A stretch of DNA of 64,000 bases, taken from CAXXOK01 sp963666755. GTDB taxonomy: Bacteria; Bacillota; Clostridia; Christensenellales; Aristaeellaceae. Location: positions 1,860,001 through 1,924,000 of the forward strand of contig CAXXGW010000009.1 of NCBI GenBank assembly GCA_963666755.2. The letters run 5' to 3'. The notes beneath the pieces were generated by a model, which ran no database searches, was not told where the DNA came from, and saw only the letters and a program-made list of their open reading frames with translations. Below are positions 17,287 to 27,200 of the stretch, piece after piece; position 1 is the stretch's first letter, and every line of letters starts with the position of its first letter. Position numbers and translations under genes: made by a program.

Positions 17287-20200
17287 TTATTGTAAAACCT
17301 TTAGCATCAACCTCTCGAAACTGTCGACCACATCATACACGACATTTGCTCCACTAATTGCCTTAAAATGCTCCCTCGCGCAATGTGCCTTCGCTTCCTC
17401 AATCCCCTTGAGTTGCATCGTAGACATATCGCCCTTGGTTTCAGCCACAAAATACACATGCTTGACTGCCCCCTCGTTAAAAGCGATCGCCCAGTCGGGG
17501 CTATACTTGCCAACCGGTGTAGAGATGTAGAAGCCCTTTGGCAGCTTCACATACACGGCCACCTCGCTTCGCGTATCCAGTTCGGAAGCAAACTGGCGCT
17601 CCGTGCTCGAATCATAAAGGATGTAGTCATAGAGATGATGCTGTGTTGCCATGGCGCTTTCCCCAAGCCTGCCTTTGAGGGTAGGCTCGGTAAAGATGCT
17701 GGTGTCAAAAACCGAGGTCAGCTTGTTGTAGGTAATGTGCTGGATGATGACCGTGGCCTTCTGCTCATTGATCAACTCGGCAGCTTTGAGGATAAACTCC
17801 TCCGGGTTGTCCGCAAACTGGCCAAACACATGCGGTTGGATGCCCTGCAGGATCGCCACAACAGATTTTCGGGTCAAGCCCGTTTCGGCAACCAGCTTGC
17901 CGATCAGGTCATACTTCACGCTGGTGTTCGCGGAAATCTTCGCCCGCCGATCCTCGCTGTTGTGTTTGGTAAAGGCGCGCCCTTCCTCCAAAGCCTGTTT
18001 AGACTGGATGCGTTCCATGCCGCCCTGCTCGATGGTAAAGTAGATGCGCGATACCACCAGCTTTTCATCAAGCGTTTTGACGCACTTCTGAACCAGCTCG
18101 TTGCTGTCGAAATCCACCACATAGGCGGAGCGGGCATTGATATGATTCCATAGCTTCTGAAACGCGGGCATCCCGATACGGTCTGCATTCACCCGCAGCT
18201 CCACATTCTTCTTGCGCGCATCGTCAATCTGCATGGCGCGCGGGTCATAGATGGAATCGACAATCGCCAGCACAGCGGGCGCGTATGCCTTCACCTCTTC
18301 GGCAAGCTCCAGTGTGCCGTTCTTCTTTGCTTCAAAGTAGCGGTCCGTCAGCGCGCCGCGCTTCACATAGCCGCTGGACACCAACCCTTCATGGATAACC
18401 ATGGCGAGTTCGCTGTCGATTTCTAACTCTGTGCCCTCTGCACTCTGGATCACTTTGCCCACAAACAGATCGTCATTCACAACGCGCGGCCTATCCGCAA
18501 CCGCCTCGGCAATTTCACTTTGCAGCCCGCGCGTGAAGCGGTCGTAGCTCTCGCTGGCAATCACGGTCAGGATGTTGATGTTGTGCACCTCATTGCCGAG
18601 CAAGGGTTCATCCATACGTTCGCCCGCCTGATTGACGCACAGGCGCAGGCCGCGACCAACCTCCTGCCGCTTGCGAATATCGCTGCCACTTTGCTTGAGC
18701 GTGCAGATTTGGAACACGTTGGGGTTGTCCCAACCTTCGCGCAGCGCGGAGTGCGAAAAGATGAAGCGTATCGGTTCCTTACGGTCCAGCAGACGCTCCT
18801 TGTCGCGCATGATGAGGTCGTACGCGTCGATATCATCCGAGGTGCGTTCCTGCCGGTCTGTGTATTTGCTGTCCACCAAGTGCTTGCTTTTCTTGTCTAC
18901 GGAAAAATAGCCGTCATGCGTTTTGCCGGGTGGAATACTGGCAAGGTATTCCATGTACGCTTCGCCGCCAAACTCCGTTTGCCAGGCGCTCAGGATGTCC
19001 GCGTATTCTTCTTCAAACATGGTGGCATAGGGGCCGTTGATAGGCTGCCCGGCTGCATCATACTGGCGGTAGTTGGCGACTTCATCTATGAAGAACAGTG
19101 AAAGCACCTTGATACCGCGTGCAAACAACAGCCGCTCGCGGGTGAGGTGGGTTTGAATCGTTTCCCGAATTTGGATGCGACGCAGCTGATCCTCGCTCAC
19201 GCTGCCCACCACATCGCCCGCGACCAGCTTCAAACCGTTGACCAACTCAATGGAACTATCTCTGCCGTCGATGGTTTTCACGGTATACCCATTCTGGTAT
19301 TCATCCAGCCCGCCGGAGTTTTCATGGATGCGGAACCCCTCGCCCACGGTGCGGGTCGTTCTGCGAATTGCATCTTTGCCTTTTACATCAAACTGGATGG
19401 TTGCGGTGGGGTTGCCGCTGGACAGGTTCACGCTTTGCAGGTACAGGAACCCTTCCGTCGCCGTCGTGCCCCGCTCGGATATGCCCGTAACCTCAATTTT
19501 CTTGACCAGCCGTTTGTTGTAGGCTTCCATGGCATCCAGCCGATAGATGAGGTTATACTGCTCGCGCGGGGTGGCGGAATAGCGCAGGGTGAACAGCGGG
19601 CAAAACTCCTTGAGCCGTTCTTTGGTCTGCTTGCCCTCCACGGATTGCGGCTCGTCGATGATCACAATGGGGTTGGTTTTGGCGATGATATCAATGGGCC
19701 TGCGGCTGCGGAACTCATCCAGCTTCATGTAGATGCGGCGGGCATCCTTGCCGCGGGCGTTGAAAGCCTGGCTGTTGATAATCATCACATTGATGGCACT
19801 ATCCGACGCGAAGCGGTCAATCTCGGTGAGCTGCGCGCTGTTGTAGATGAAGAAGCGGATCTTCCTGCCGTATTCCTCAGCAAAGTGCTCCTGCGTGATC
19901 TGGAAGGATTTATACACACCCTCGCGGATGGCCACGCTGGGCACCACTACGATAAACTTGCACCACCCGTAGCGCTGGTTTAGCTCATACATGGTTTTGA
20001 TATAGGTGTAGGTTTTGCCCACACCGGTTTCCATTTCTACGGTCAGGTTATAGCGCCCCTCCAACGTTTGGGAGGGCGCAATTTGCTGCCCGCGCTGGAT
20101 GCGCTGGATATGTTCCAATATCACTTCGTCCGTTAGTTGCGGCACAAGGCGCTGGTTTGCCCAGCCGGTGAAGCGCACATCCTCGGTGAGGGTGGTTTGC

Positions 20201-20328
20201 TCATGGCGGCTTTGCAACCCCTGATCGATGCGGTACGTTGGCGTCAGGTAGGGCTGCCCCGCGAACACATCACAAACGGCCTTGGCTGCGTCGGCCTGGA
20301 ATTTCTGGTGCTTGAATTGGAGCTTCAT
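17287..20328 (-). CDS. Type III restriction enzyme, Res subunit
   Basis: A 1013-residue SF2 helicase-nuclease. Helicase motif I is METGVGKTYTYI (about residue 115), motif II is IIDEPQS (the DEPQ variant usual for type III Res), motif III is RYSATPRE and motif VI is VGRGLRLC. The C-terminal PD-(D/E)xK nuclease is visible as KYSPDWAIAF followed by VYFVAETKG. Length matches type III R subunits. With Mod it forms the complex that translocates or slides along DNA and cuts near unmethylated sites. AAGGAGA precedes ATG 20328. The HEPN-like gene lies between it and mod, which is not the usual direct mod-res order. Confidence 0.95.
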   Translation of the reverse strand: MKLQFKHQKFQADAAKAVCDVFAGQPYLTPTYRIDQGLQSRHEQTTLTEDVRFTGWANQRLVPQLTDEVILEHIQRIQRGQQIAPSQTLEGRYNLTVEMETGVGKTYTYIKTMYELNQRYGWCKFIVVVPSVAIREGVYKSFQITQEHFAEEYGRKIRFFIYNSAQLTEIDRFASDSAINVMIINSQAFNARGKDARRIYMKLDEFRSRRPIDIIAKTNPIVIIDEPQSVEGKQTKERLKEFCPLFTLRYSATPREQYNLIYRLDAMEAYNKRLVKKIEVTGISERGTTATEGFLYLQSVNLSSGNPTATIQFDVKGKDAIRRTTRTVGEGFRIHENSGGLDEYQNGYTVKTIDGRDSSIELVNGLKLVAGDVVGSVSEDQLRRIQIRETIQTHLTRERLLFARGIKVLSLFFIDEVANYRQYDAAGQPINGPYATMFEEEYADILSAWQTEFGGEAYMEYLASIPPGKTHDGYFSVDKKSKHLVDSKYTDRQERTSDDIDAYDLIMRDKERLLDRKEPIRFIFSHSALREGWDNPNVFQICTLKQSGSDIRKRQEVGRGLRLCVNQAGERMDEPLLGNEVHNINILTVIASESYDRFTRGLQSEIAEAVADRPRVVNDDLFVGKVIQSAEGTELEIDSELAMVIHEGLVSSGYVKRGALTDRYFEAKKNGTLELAEEVKAYAPAVLAIVDSIYDPRAMQIDDARKKNVELRVNADRIGMPAFQKLWNHINARSAYVVDFDSNELVQKCVKTLDEKLVVSRIYFTIEQGGMERIQSKQALEEGRAFTKHNSEDRRAKISANTSVKYDLIGKLVAETGLTRKSVVAILQGIQPHVFGQFADNPEEFILKAAELINEQKATVIIQHITYNKLTSVFDTSIFTEPTLKGRLGESAMATQHHLYDYILYDSSTERQFASELDTRSEVAVYVKLPKGFYISTPVGKYSPDWAIAFNEGAVKHVYFVAETKGDMSTMQLKGIEEAKAHCAREHFKAISGANVVYDVVDSFERLMLKVLQ

Positions 20329-20363
20329 TGTTTCTCCTTAATAAAGCCAGTTTTACGATCAAG

Positions 20364-20846
20364 TTAAATTTCACTAGGTAGGTTGTCTGCCTTCCGATCT
20401 CGAATTGAATCGAAATATTCGGCTGCTTCTAGTTCAGCTTCATCCACGGCACCGACGAATCTTTCAATCTCATCAATCGACCATAACAAGTCATGTAACT
20501 GTTTATTTACCTTTGTTTGATAATTGAGAACCTGAGAACCATCCGCCGCTGTACATGGGTGCGCGTGAATTAGCGCATTTCTTTTATCGGTAAGTAATTT
20601 GAATGAATTATATATCTCATCAATCGCTGTGTTAGCTAGTTGGTCATGGCTGCAAAATTTCTTAAGTTCTTCACATACCTTTCCAGATGTTAACGGGTTA
20701 CCGCGAGAGTACTCATGAACAAAACCCTTATCAAGATGTTCGATGATAGAGATTATTGTCCATTCATAATAAGCGAACGAATATACCGCTTGTCCTAAGA
20801 GTGTAGTATAATCTGTATCAAAGGGAATGTGGGTCTTAGTGTGCAT
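20364..20846 (-). CDS. HEPN-like protein
   Basis: A 160-residue, mostly helical protein. Residues 89-94 (RNALIH) give an R-x4-H motif, the catalytic signature of HEPN ribonucleases, followed by an acidic C-terminal helix. Several HEPN families act as toxins or abortive-infection RNases. Its start overlaps the mod stop by one base (TAATG), so it is translationally coupled to the methyltransferase and placed between mod and res. The exact family could not be named; a role as a second-line effector or a regulator of the R-M complex is inference. It could also be an uncatalogued structural partner. Confidence 0.7.
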   Translation of the reverse strand: MHTKTHIPFDTDYTTLLGQAVYSFAYYEWTIISIIEHLDKGFVHEYSRGNPLTSGKVCEELKKFCSHDQLANTAIDEIYNSFKLLTDKRNALIHAHPCTAADGSQVLNYQTKVNKQLHDLLWSIDEIERFVGAVDEAELEAAEYFDSIRDRKADNLPSEI

Positions 20847-22762
20847 TATATCACCTTCACGCTCGTATTCGGCGCAAGCACCTTTAAAATCTCTTCCACG
20901 TTAATTTTCTGCGGGCTTCCCGCAAAGCTGCTATCCCTGAACACCACACGCAGCGGCTGCCGTTCCGCAATAGCGCGCACCACGGTTTCGGGCACATGCT
21001 CAGCAAAGCAGGCAATCAAATCCGGCGGGGTGCCGTTGCCGTAGGTATGCACGGCGCAGCCCTCCAGCGTTTCACTTGTGTAGGGCATGGAAAGGGGTAC
21101 GCCCCAATCTAGCAGGCAACCAAACAGCAGGTCAAGGTCGGTGCGGTCTTCCTTAATGTTGCTTTCCAGTGCGGTAAGCATATCCTGCGTGTATTCGCCC
21201 GCGCTGTAATATACATCCTTCATGTTGGTATCGGAAAGCTTCAGCACGCGGAAACCAATATCCGGCACAGCCTTGGGTTCCTCGCCCAGCTTCACCTGCA
21301 TGTTGGCTTCTTCTATTTCGGCTTTGATCTTTTCCCCGGCGCGACGGATACGCTCCTTGCCGATTTCGCAAATGTTTTTATAGCCCGCCTTGTAGGCTTC
21401 GGTGGCTTCATCGCAGGGCTCTGGTAACTGCACCATGATAAACTTGCGGTGGCCGCCATCTTCGGCGTTGAGCTTCATCACGGCATGGGCGGTTGTAGCA
21501 GAGCCGGAGAAGAAGTCGAGAACAGTGAAATTAATATCATCAACTTCATTTATGCGTAGACTAAGTAAGTACTTAATTAAGTCTACTGGCTTTGGAAAGT
21601 CAAAAATACCTCTTCCTATCAATTCTTGCATTTCTCTGGTACCATCTTGGTTAAATACATGCGTCAGCAAAGACAAAGGTTTTCCCTTTCTCATTTGTCC
21701 ATTTATGTCATATAGGTATTGCTTAAATCGCACGCTGTATTTCCCGTTTTTCTCATTGATAACTAGCTCACCATTTTTATATGCGTCATATAGTCTGTTT
21801 TTCTCCCATATCCACTGTTTGTCAGGCCATATTTCCACGCCGTTGTGTAAAAGGGGATATACAAGATTCGGACGATCATCTTTACTTTTCGTAGCTAAAG
21901 GCTGAGTAATATATCCTCCTCTAAATGAGTAGTTTTCGTCTTTGAGTGTATACTTTTTCATATCCTCTTCAGATAAAGTTGCTTCGATATTCTCAGGCGG
22001 CAATTTGCTATAGCAAAGTAGATACTCGTGTAAATACGCAACTCCTCTAGTAAAAGCTCCTGGCCCATATTTATTTTTCCATACGAATGTCGCAACATGG
22101 TTTGAACTACCGAACACTTCGTCACAGACTTTTTCTAAATTGACTTGTTCAATCTCATTGATACTTATGAAAACTAATCCATCATCCGTCAGCAGCCCCC
22201 GTGCCAGCATCAACCGTGCATACATCATCGAGCACCAATCCGAATGAAACCGCCCGTTGCTGTCCGTGTTGCGGAACAGGCGGTTGTCCTCCTCGTCATA
22301 CATGCCCATCTGTTCTTCTTCTTCATCTCGCGAGCGTGAATAATTGTCGCGGTAAATGAAGTCGTTGCCGGTGTTGTAGGGCGGGTCAATGTAGATCATC
22401 TTTACCTTGCCGAGGTAGCTTTCCTGAAGCAGTTTGAGCACATCCAGATTGTCGCCCTCAATGTACAGGTTTTCGGTGGTGTCCCAGTGTTTGCTATCGT
22501 CCTTGCAGGGGCGCAGGGTTTTGCGAATAGGGCGGTTGGCCTCCACCATGGCGGCCTTTTTGCCCACCCATGTAAACTCATAGGCTTCGTCGCCCGCAAG
22601 CACATCCGGGCTCAACAGTTGGCGAAGCTGCTCAAAATTGATGGCACGGCGAAGCTGGCCGTGCTCATCGCGGCTTTCGGTGATTACGCTGGGGAACAGG
22701 GCGGCTAGGGCTTCAATGTTGCGGGTTGTTAGGTCGGGGGATTGCTGGGGGAGTTTAGTCAT
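20846..22762 (-). CDS. Type III DNA methyltransferase, Mod subunit
   Basis: The 638-residue protein is a beta-class amino-methyltransferase. Motif IV is YIDPPYNTG (about residue 125) and the later AdoMet motif is LDFFSGSATTAHAV (about 430), in the order expected for Mod. The target-recognition region between them (about 200-400) is AT-richer than its surroundings, as is common for horizontally exchanged specificity domains. ATG 22762 has GGAG at proper distance; an upstream in-frame ATG (22786) does not. It modifies adenine at an asymmetric site together with Res. The recognition sequence cannot be read from the protein. Confidence 0.95.
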   Translation of the reverse strand: MTKLPQQSPDLTTRNIEALAALFPSVITESRDEHGQLRRAINFEQLRQLLSPDVLAGDEAYEFTWVGKKAAMVEANRPIRKTLRPCKDDSKHWDTTENLYIEGDNLDVLKLLQESYLGKVKMIYIDPPYNTGNDFIYRDNYSRSRDEEEEQMGMYDEEDNRLFRNTDSNGRFHSDWCSMMYARLMLARGLLTDDGLVFISINEIEQVNLEKVCDEVFGSSNHVATFVWKNKYGPGAFTRGVAYLHEYLLCYSKLPPENIEATLSEEDMKKYTLKDENYSFRGGYITQPLATKSKDDRPNLVYPLLHNGVEIWPDKQWIWEKNRLYDAYKNGELVINEKNGKYSVRFKQYLYDINGQMRKGKPLSLLTHVFNQDGTREMQELIGRGIFDFPKPVDLIKYLLSLRINEVDDINFTVLDFFSGSATTAHAVMKLNAEDGGHRKFIMVQLPEPCDEATEAYKAGYKNICEIGKERIRRAGEKIKAEIEEANMQVKLGEEPKAVPDIGFRVLKLSDTNMKDVYYSAGEYTQDMLTALESNIKEDRTDLDLLFGCLLDWGVPLSMPYTSETLEGCAVHTYGNGTPPDLIACFAEHVPETVVRAIAERQPLRVVFRDSSFAGSPQKINVEEILKVLAPNTSVKVI

Positions 22763-22775
22763 GTATACTGTCTCC

Positions 22776-23564
22776 TTACAATTCAACTTGCATTGGGGGG
22801 CTTAGCAAACCTTCGCGATCCTGAGAATAAGAAAGTGGCAAGGTCTTGGCATTAATTAACGTGAGTGATTCCTGTTGAGAATACTCTGCAATTTCTGCAA
22901 CATCAAAATAACGCAGCTCAATAATCACAGCATGTCGTTCGTTAACAAGTAGTTTAGTGTCAAAGAATAACATGAATGTTCTGCTTTGATTTTGTGCCAT
23001 ACCAAAAGTAGGAATTACGTCGAAACCATCAATAGTAAGACGAATTCGCAGAGCACTTCCAGCACCGATGTTACAAATGGTATATTTAATTATGATATTC
23101 CTATCAAGATAGGATTGGTTTCTATTCAGTTCTTCCTTTACATCAGCTCTTTGTTCAAACGCATTAACATAGTCGGGAGGTTCTTTCGAGCTTGAGCATA
23201 TCCCTTTCGATATCTCTACATAAAGCAGGTCTCGTGCTGGCAATACATGTTCCCTCACTAATTCAGTTTCAGAGCAGAAGGCAGGCTTAATACTCAATCG
23301 TTTTTCTTTCTCAAGCTCTTTTTTGGGTAACTTAAAAGCGATTAATATCGCAACAATGGTTGCAATAGACGCAAGCATAGAACCATAATAAGTGAGAACA
23401 TCGCTTACAGTTATTCCAAGACAATAAAACTTCCCATTGCTATCAATAAGGTTCTTCCCGTTGACATCAGAATGAATGATGCTGAGAAAAGCATATGGAA
23501 TGGCAATTGTAATTAAGACAGTCATCAATGATATAAGTATAAACTTACCTACTCGTTTCATCAT
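22776..23564 (-). CDS. Two-transmembrane protein embedded in the R-M operon
   Basis: A 262-residue protein of unknown function. Two hydrophobic segments lie near the N-terminus (FILISLMTVLITIAIPYAF at about 8-26 and GSMLASIATIVAILIAF at about 61-77), followed by a soluble region of about 180 residues with a beta-rich centre (IIIKYTICNIGAGSALRIRL). It resembles the small membrane proteins with cytosolic sensor domains often found in conflict systems. Its start overlaps the DUF4391 gene by 20 bases, and its stop is 13 bases before mod. GGAG precedes ATG 23564. It is AT-richer than the helicase and DUF4391 genes, suggesting separate acquisition. Confidence 0.7.
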   Translation of the reverse strand: MMKRVGKFILISLMTVLITIAIPYAFLSIIHSDVNGKNLIDSNGKFYCLGITVSDVLTYYGSMLASIATIVAILIAFKLPKKELEKEKRLSIKPAFCSETELVREHVLPARDLLYVEISKGICSSSKEPPDYVNAFEQRADVKEELNRNQSYLDRNIIIKYTICNIGAGSALRIRLTIDGFDVIPTFGMAQNQSRTFMLFFDTKLLVNERHAVIIELRYFDVAEIAEYSQQESLTLINAKTLPLSYSQDREGLLSPPMQVEL

Positions 23565-24213
23565 TGCACTCCATTTCTGATTTTATGTAATTAATCATAT
23601 TGCTAATCTCTACTTGTTTGTTAAACTGCTTCTCCGCCAGCATCTTCTTCTCCAGCGCCGCAATCTGCTTTTCCAACTTGCGCCGCCTGTCCTCTTTTTC
23701 CACGGCCTCCCGCAGGCTTTCCGCCGTGCCCGCCTCCGCCAGCCGTTCCCCGGCCACCTGCCGCACAAAACCTTCGTACACTGCGTCCAGCGTCAGCCCT
23801 TCCACACGCAGGGGCAAAGCATCCTCCGCCATCCATTCGGTATGGTAGTAGGCATTTACCTTGAAAGCATTCGACGAACCCTGCCGCGCTTCCTTGTAGC
23901 CGATCCACGCCTGCGCCTTGCCCTCAAACGTGAGCAGGTACAGGATGTGGTAAGGTATCTGTTGGTCGATGCGCTGCAGCACCCGCGTATCCAGCGTGGG
24001 CTGGTTCAGCTTCACCTCAAACACTTCCAGCTCGGTCACGGCCTCGCCCACCGCCACGTTCAGCGTGCCCGCCGCCAGCTTGTTACGCCAGGTGATTTGC
24101 GCAATCTGCTCCACAAACACGCGCTTGAGCTCCAGCGTTACGTCAAGGTTGTCGTAGAACTTCTGCTTGGGGATTCGTTTGCCGTACATAGTGGATTGCG
24201 GAAGTGTCAGCAT
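23545..24213 (-). CDS. DUF4391 protein
   Basis: The 222-residue protein begins with MLTLPQSTMYGKRIPKQKFY and continues with the VxQIxWRNKLAAGTLNV and IPYHILYLL segments of the DUF4391 family. A C-terminal coiled coil (KEDRRRKLEKQIAALEKKM) ends it. DUF4391 genes regularly occur between an SNF2-type helicase and a type III Mod gene, as here. The molecular role is unknown; a structural adaptor for the helicase is a reasonable guess. The start lies 9 bases after the helicase stop, with GAGGTG upstream, so the two are co-transcribed. Confidence 0.85.
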   Translation of the reverse strand: MLTLPQSTMYGKRIPKQKFYDNLDVTLELKRVFVEQIAQITWRNKLAAGTLNVAVGEAVTELEVFEVKLNQPTLDTRVLQRIDQQIPYHILYLLTFEGKAQAWIGYKEARQGSSNAFKVNAYYHTEWMAEDALPLRVEGLTLDAVYEGFVRQVAGERLAEAGTAESLREAVEKEDRRRKLEKQIAALEKKMLAEKQFNKQVEISNMINYIKSEMECNDETSR

Positions 24214-24222
24214 GGTTTCACC

Positions 24223-27200
24223 TCACTTGACCACAAAAAAGCAGATCAGCTCAAAATCGTTCAGCCCCTGTATGCTGCCGGTGAGAGCGGCGGTGCCGCC
24301 AGGCCTGAACAGGCTGTCGATTTCGGTTTGCTCCGTTGCCTGTAAAATGGAACTGATAGTATCGCCCAGCAGTGCTGAATACTTGCGCATGTCCTTGCCG
24401 TCCTTGGTTTCGCGGTTGAACTGGCTGCACAGCCTTGCGTTGGGCTCGGCGTGCCCGCGGCAGAGCAGGCGCAGTTTATCCAGCAGCTTCTTGGGCGACA
24501 GGTGATCCACCACTACGGTACCGCTTCCCGCCATGTACACAAGGTAGAACGGATGCAACTGGTTTTGCCCTGCGATATTCACGCTGCCATTCACGTTGCG
24601 CAGCACATACACCACTCCCGGGGGCGCGTCCTCGGTGGCGGCCACCACGGCGTGCATCCCGTGCGGCGCGCGTTCCACATCGGGGCGGTGCTTCATGTAG
24701 TCCAGCAAATCCAGCCGAAACTCATTCAGCCCCAAATCCATGATGGAGATGCCGGTCACCATGTCCTCAATATCCAGCACGGTATCCTGCAAGGTTTGCA
24801 GCTGCCGCTTGCGGTATTCCAGGTCGCCCTTCTCTTCGGGGTTGATCAGGTCATCGTCGCCGGTGGAAGTCATCACCGAGATGCGCATGCGGGTTTCTAC
24901 GCGGCTTTTCAGGTTGATATATTCGTCCAGCGACAAATCCGGCCAGAAGTTCACCAGCTGGATCACCTTGTTTGTGCTGCCAATACGGTCAATGCGCCCG
25001 AAGCGCTGGATGATGCGCACGGGGTTCCAGTGGATATCGTAATTGACGCAGAAGTCGCAATCCTGCAAATTCTGCCCCTCGGAGATGCAATCCGTAGCGA
25101 TCAGCACATCCAGCACGGCGGTGCTATTTGGCAACAGCAGCTGCTTATCCTTGGATTTTGGCGAGAAAAGCGTGAGCACGGTGTTCAGGTCGGTGCGGAG
25201 CTTAGGCAAGGACGTGCGCCCCTCCACATCGCCTGTCACCAGTGCGGTATCCAGCCCGAAGGTTTCCTTCACATAGGCGCTTACATGCTCGTACAGGTAT
25301 TCCGCCGTATCCGAAAACGCACTGAAAATCAGAATTTTTTGGTTGCCTTCGTTAATGGGGCGCGTCATCTTATCGGCGATGAGGCTAAGTAATTGCTGCA
25401 GCTTCTCGTCATGTTGCGGGGTGATGTTGCGGATCAGCCGCGAAAGCTCGTCCAGCGTGTCCAGGTCGGCGCTCAGGTCGCTCCGCCAGGTCTGGTAATC
25501 CATATCCGCAAGGTCGATCTTTACCTTTTTCCCAATGGTGAAAAGCTCTGTATTCTGATCGTCCTCGTCCAGCTCTTCCACATTCCCGATGGTTGGCAGG
25601 TCAAGGGTCTGGCTACCGCTGCGATAGCTGTCGATGCTCTGTACGGTTTCGTCAATCAGGTTCTTGATACGTGACAGCGTCAGCCGGAAGGCATGCACTG
25701 AGCTTTCCAGCCGTTTGAGCAGGTTGATGCTCATGAGCCGACGGATGCCCTGCTCGCGGTTCACTTGATTGAGCGCGGTGGTACCCTCGTCATACTTGAT
25801 CAGCTTGCTGGGAAAAATATATGCCGAAGGTGTATAGATACGCAGGTTGAGTTGGTTGAGCAGCGCGTAGATCTCGTTGTAGCTGGCGGCTTCGGTTAAG
25901 TCCGTCAGCCCCGGTCGGAGTGAAATGGGCTTGAGCCGTTCCGGAAAGGTGCCTACATCCTTGGTGTTATAGTATTTCTGAATATGCTTGCGGGATCGGG
26001 CGATGGTCACACTGTCCAGCACTTCAAAAAAATCAAAATCCAACGTGCGCAGGAGTGCATCGGTGGAACGGCTTGCCTCCGACATCTTGCTCCATGCGTT
26101 GAAACTCTTCTGTGCGTTGCGGAAAACTTCGTCGATCGTGCGGTGAATATTCAGCTTGCCGCTGATCAACTCCGGCCTGCCTTCGTAGGCAAGCGCAATC
26201 TGGTTGCGCAGGTCATAGAAGCGGTTGTTGACAGGCGTGGCGGAGAGCATCAGCACTTTGGTAGGCACACCGGCACGGATCACACGGTTTAACAGGTGGT
26301 TGTAGCGGTTGTCACGGGGGTCATCGTCCTCGCCAAAGCTCTGTCCACCGTTACGGAAGTTGTGGGATTCGTCGATTACCACCAGATCATACGCGCCCCA
26401 GTTCAGCCGGTTCAAGTCCAGCCCGTTGGAGGTGCCCCGGTCACGGGAAAGATCGGTGTGATAGAGCACGTTATAATGCAGGCGATCCTTCGCGATGGGG
26501 TTGTTCACATAGTTGTCCTTATAGGTGTTCCAGTTGTTGGTCAGCTTTTTAGGGCACAGCACGAGCACGCTTTTATTACGGTTCTCATAATACTTGATCA
26601 CCGCCAGCGCGGTGAAAGTCTTGCCAAGACCAACACTATCCGCGAGGATGCAGCCATTATAGGTTTCCAGCTTGTTAATGATGGCCAGCACGGCGTCCTT
26701 CTGAAAATCGTACAGCATCCCCCAAATAACACTTTCCTTGAAGCCGTTGGCTTCGTTGGGAAGCACGTCCTCGGAAACGTCCTCCAGAAATTCATGAAAG
26801 ATATTGTACAGCGCCACAAAGTAAATAAAATCGGGCGAGTTTTCCTGATAGGCGGCAGTGATGCTGTCCAGCACTTCCTGGGTAACGTCTTGCAGTTTCG
26901 AGGAATCCTTCCAGATGGTGTTAAATAGCTTAATAAACTCGCCGCTATGTGGGGCTTCCATCCTCGTAACCATGTTATACGTGTTGTTGCCGCGCTCGCA
27001 GCCAATATCAACGGTTGTAAAACCGTTGATCGGCATATAGGTATACGAAGCATCCATGCTTTCTACATTGATAAAGCCACCCATGTTCTCACCAGTCTGG
27101 TTGGATTTGAAGGTTACCTTTCGCTTGATCCAATCGGCGCATTCTTTCGCTATGGCCTTTTGCGAAAGCTCGTTGCGTAGCTTCACCTCAAATTCGGAAC

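Noticed and set aside
17368..18153. Open frame antisense to the Res subunit gene
   Set aside because: A shadow of the strongly supported type III gene; composition is atypical and no family is visible.
24451..25392. Long open frame antisense to the helicase
   Set aside because: It lies opposite conserved helicase motifs and has no translation signal.
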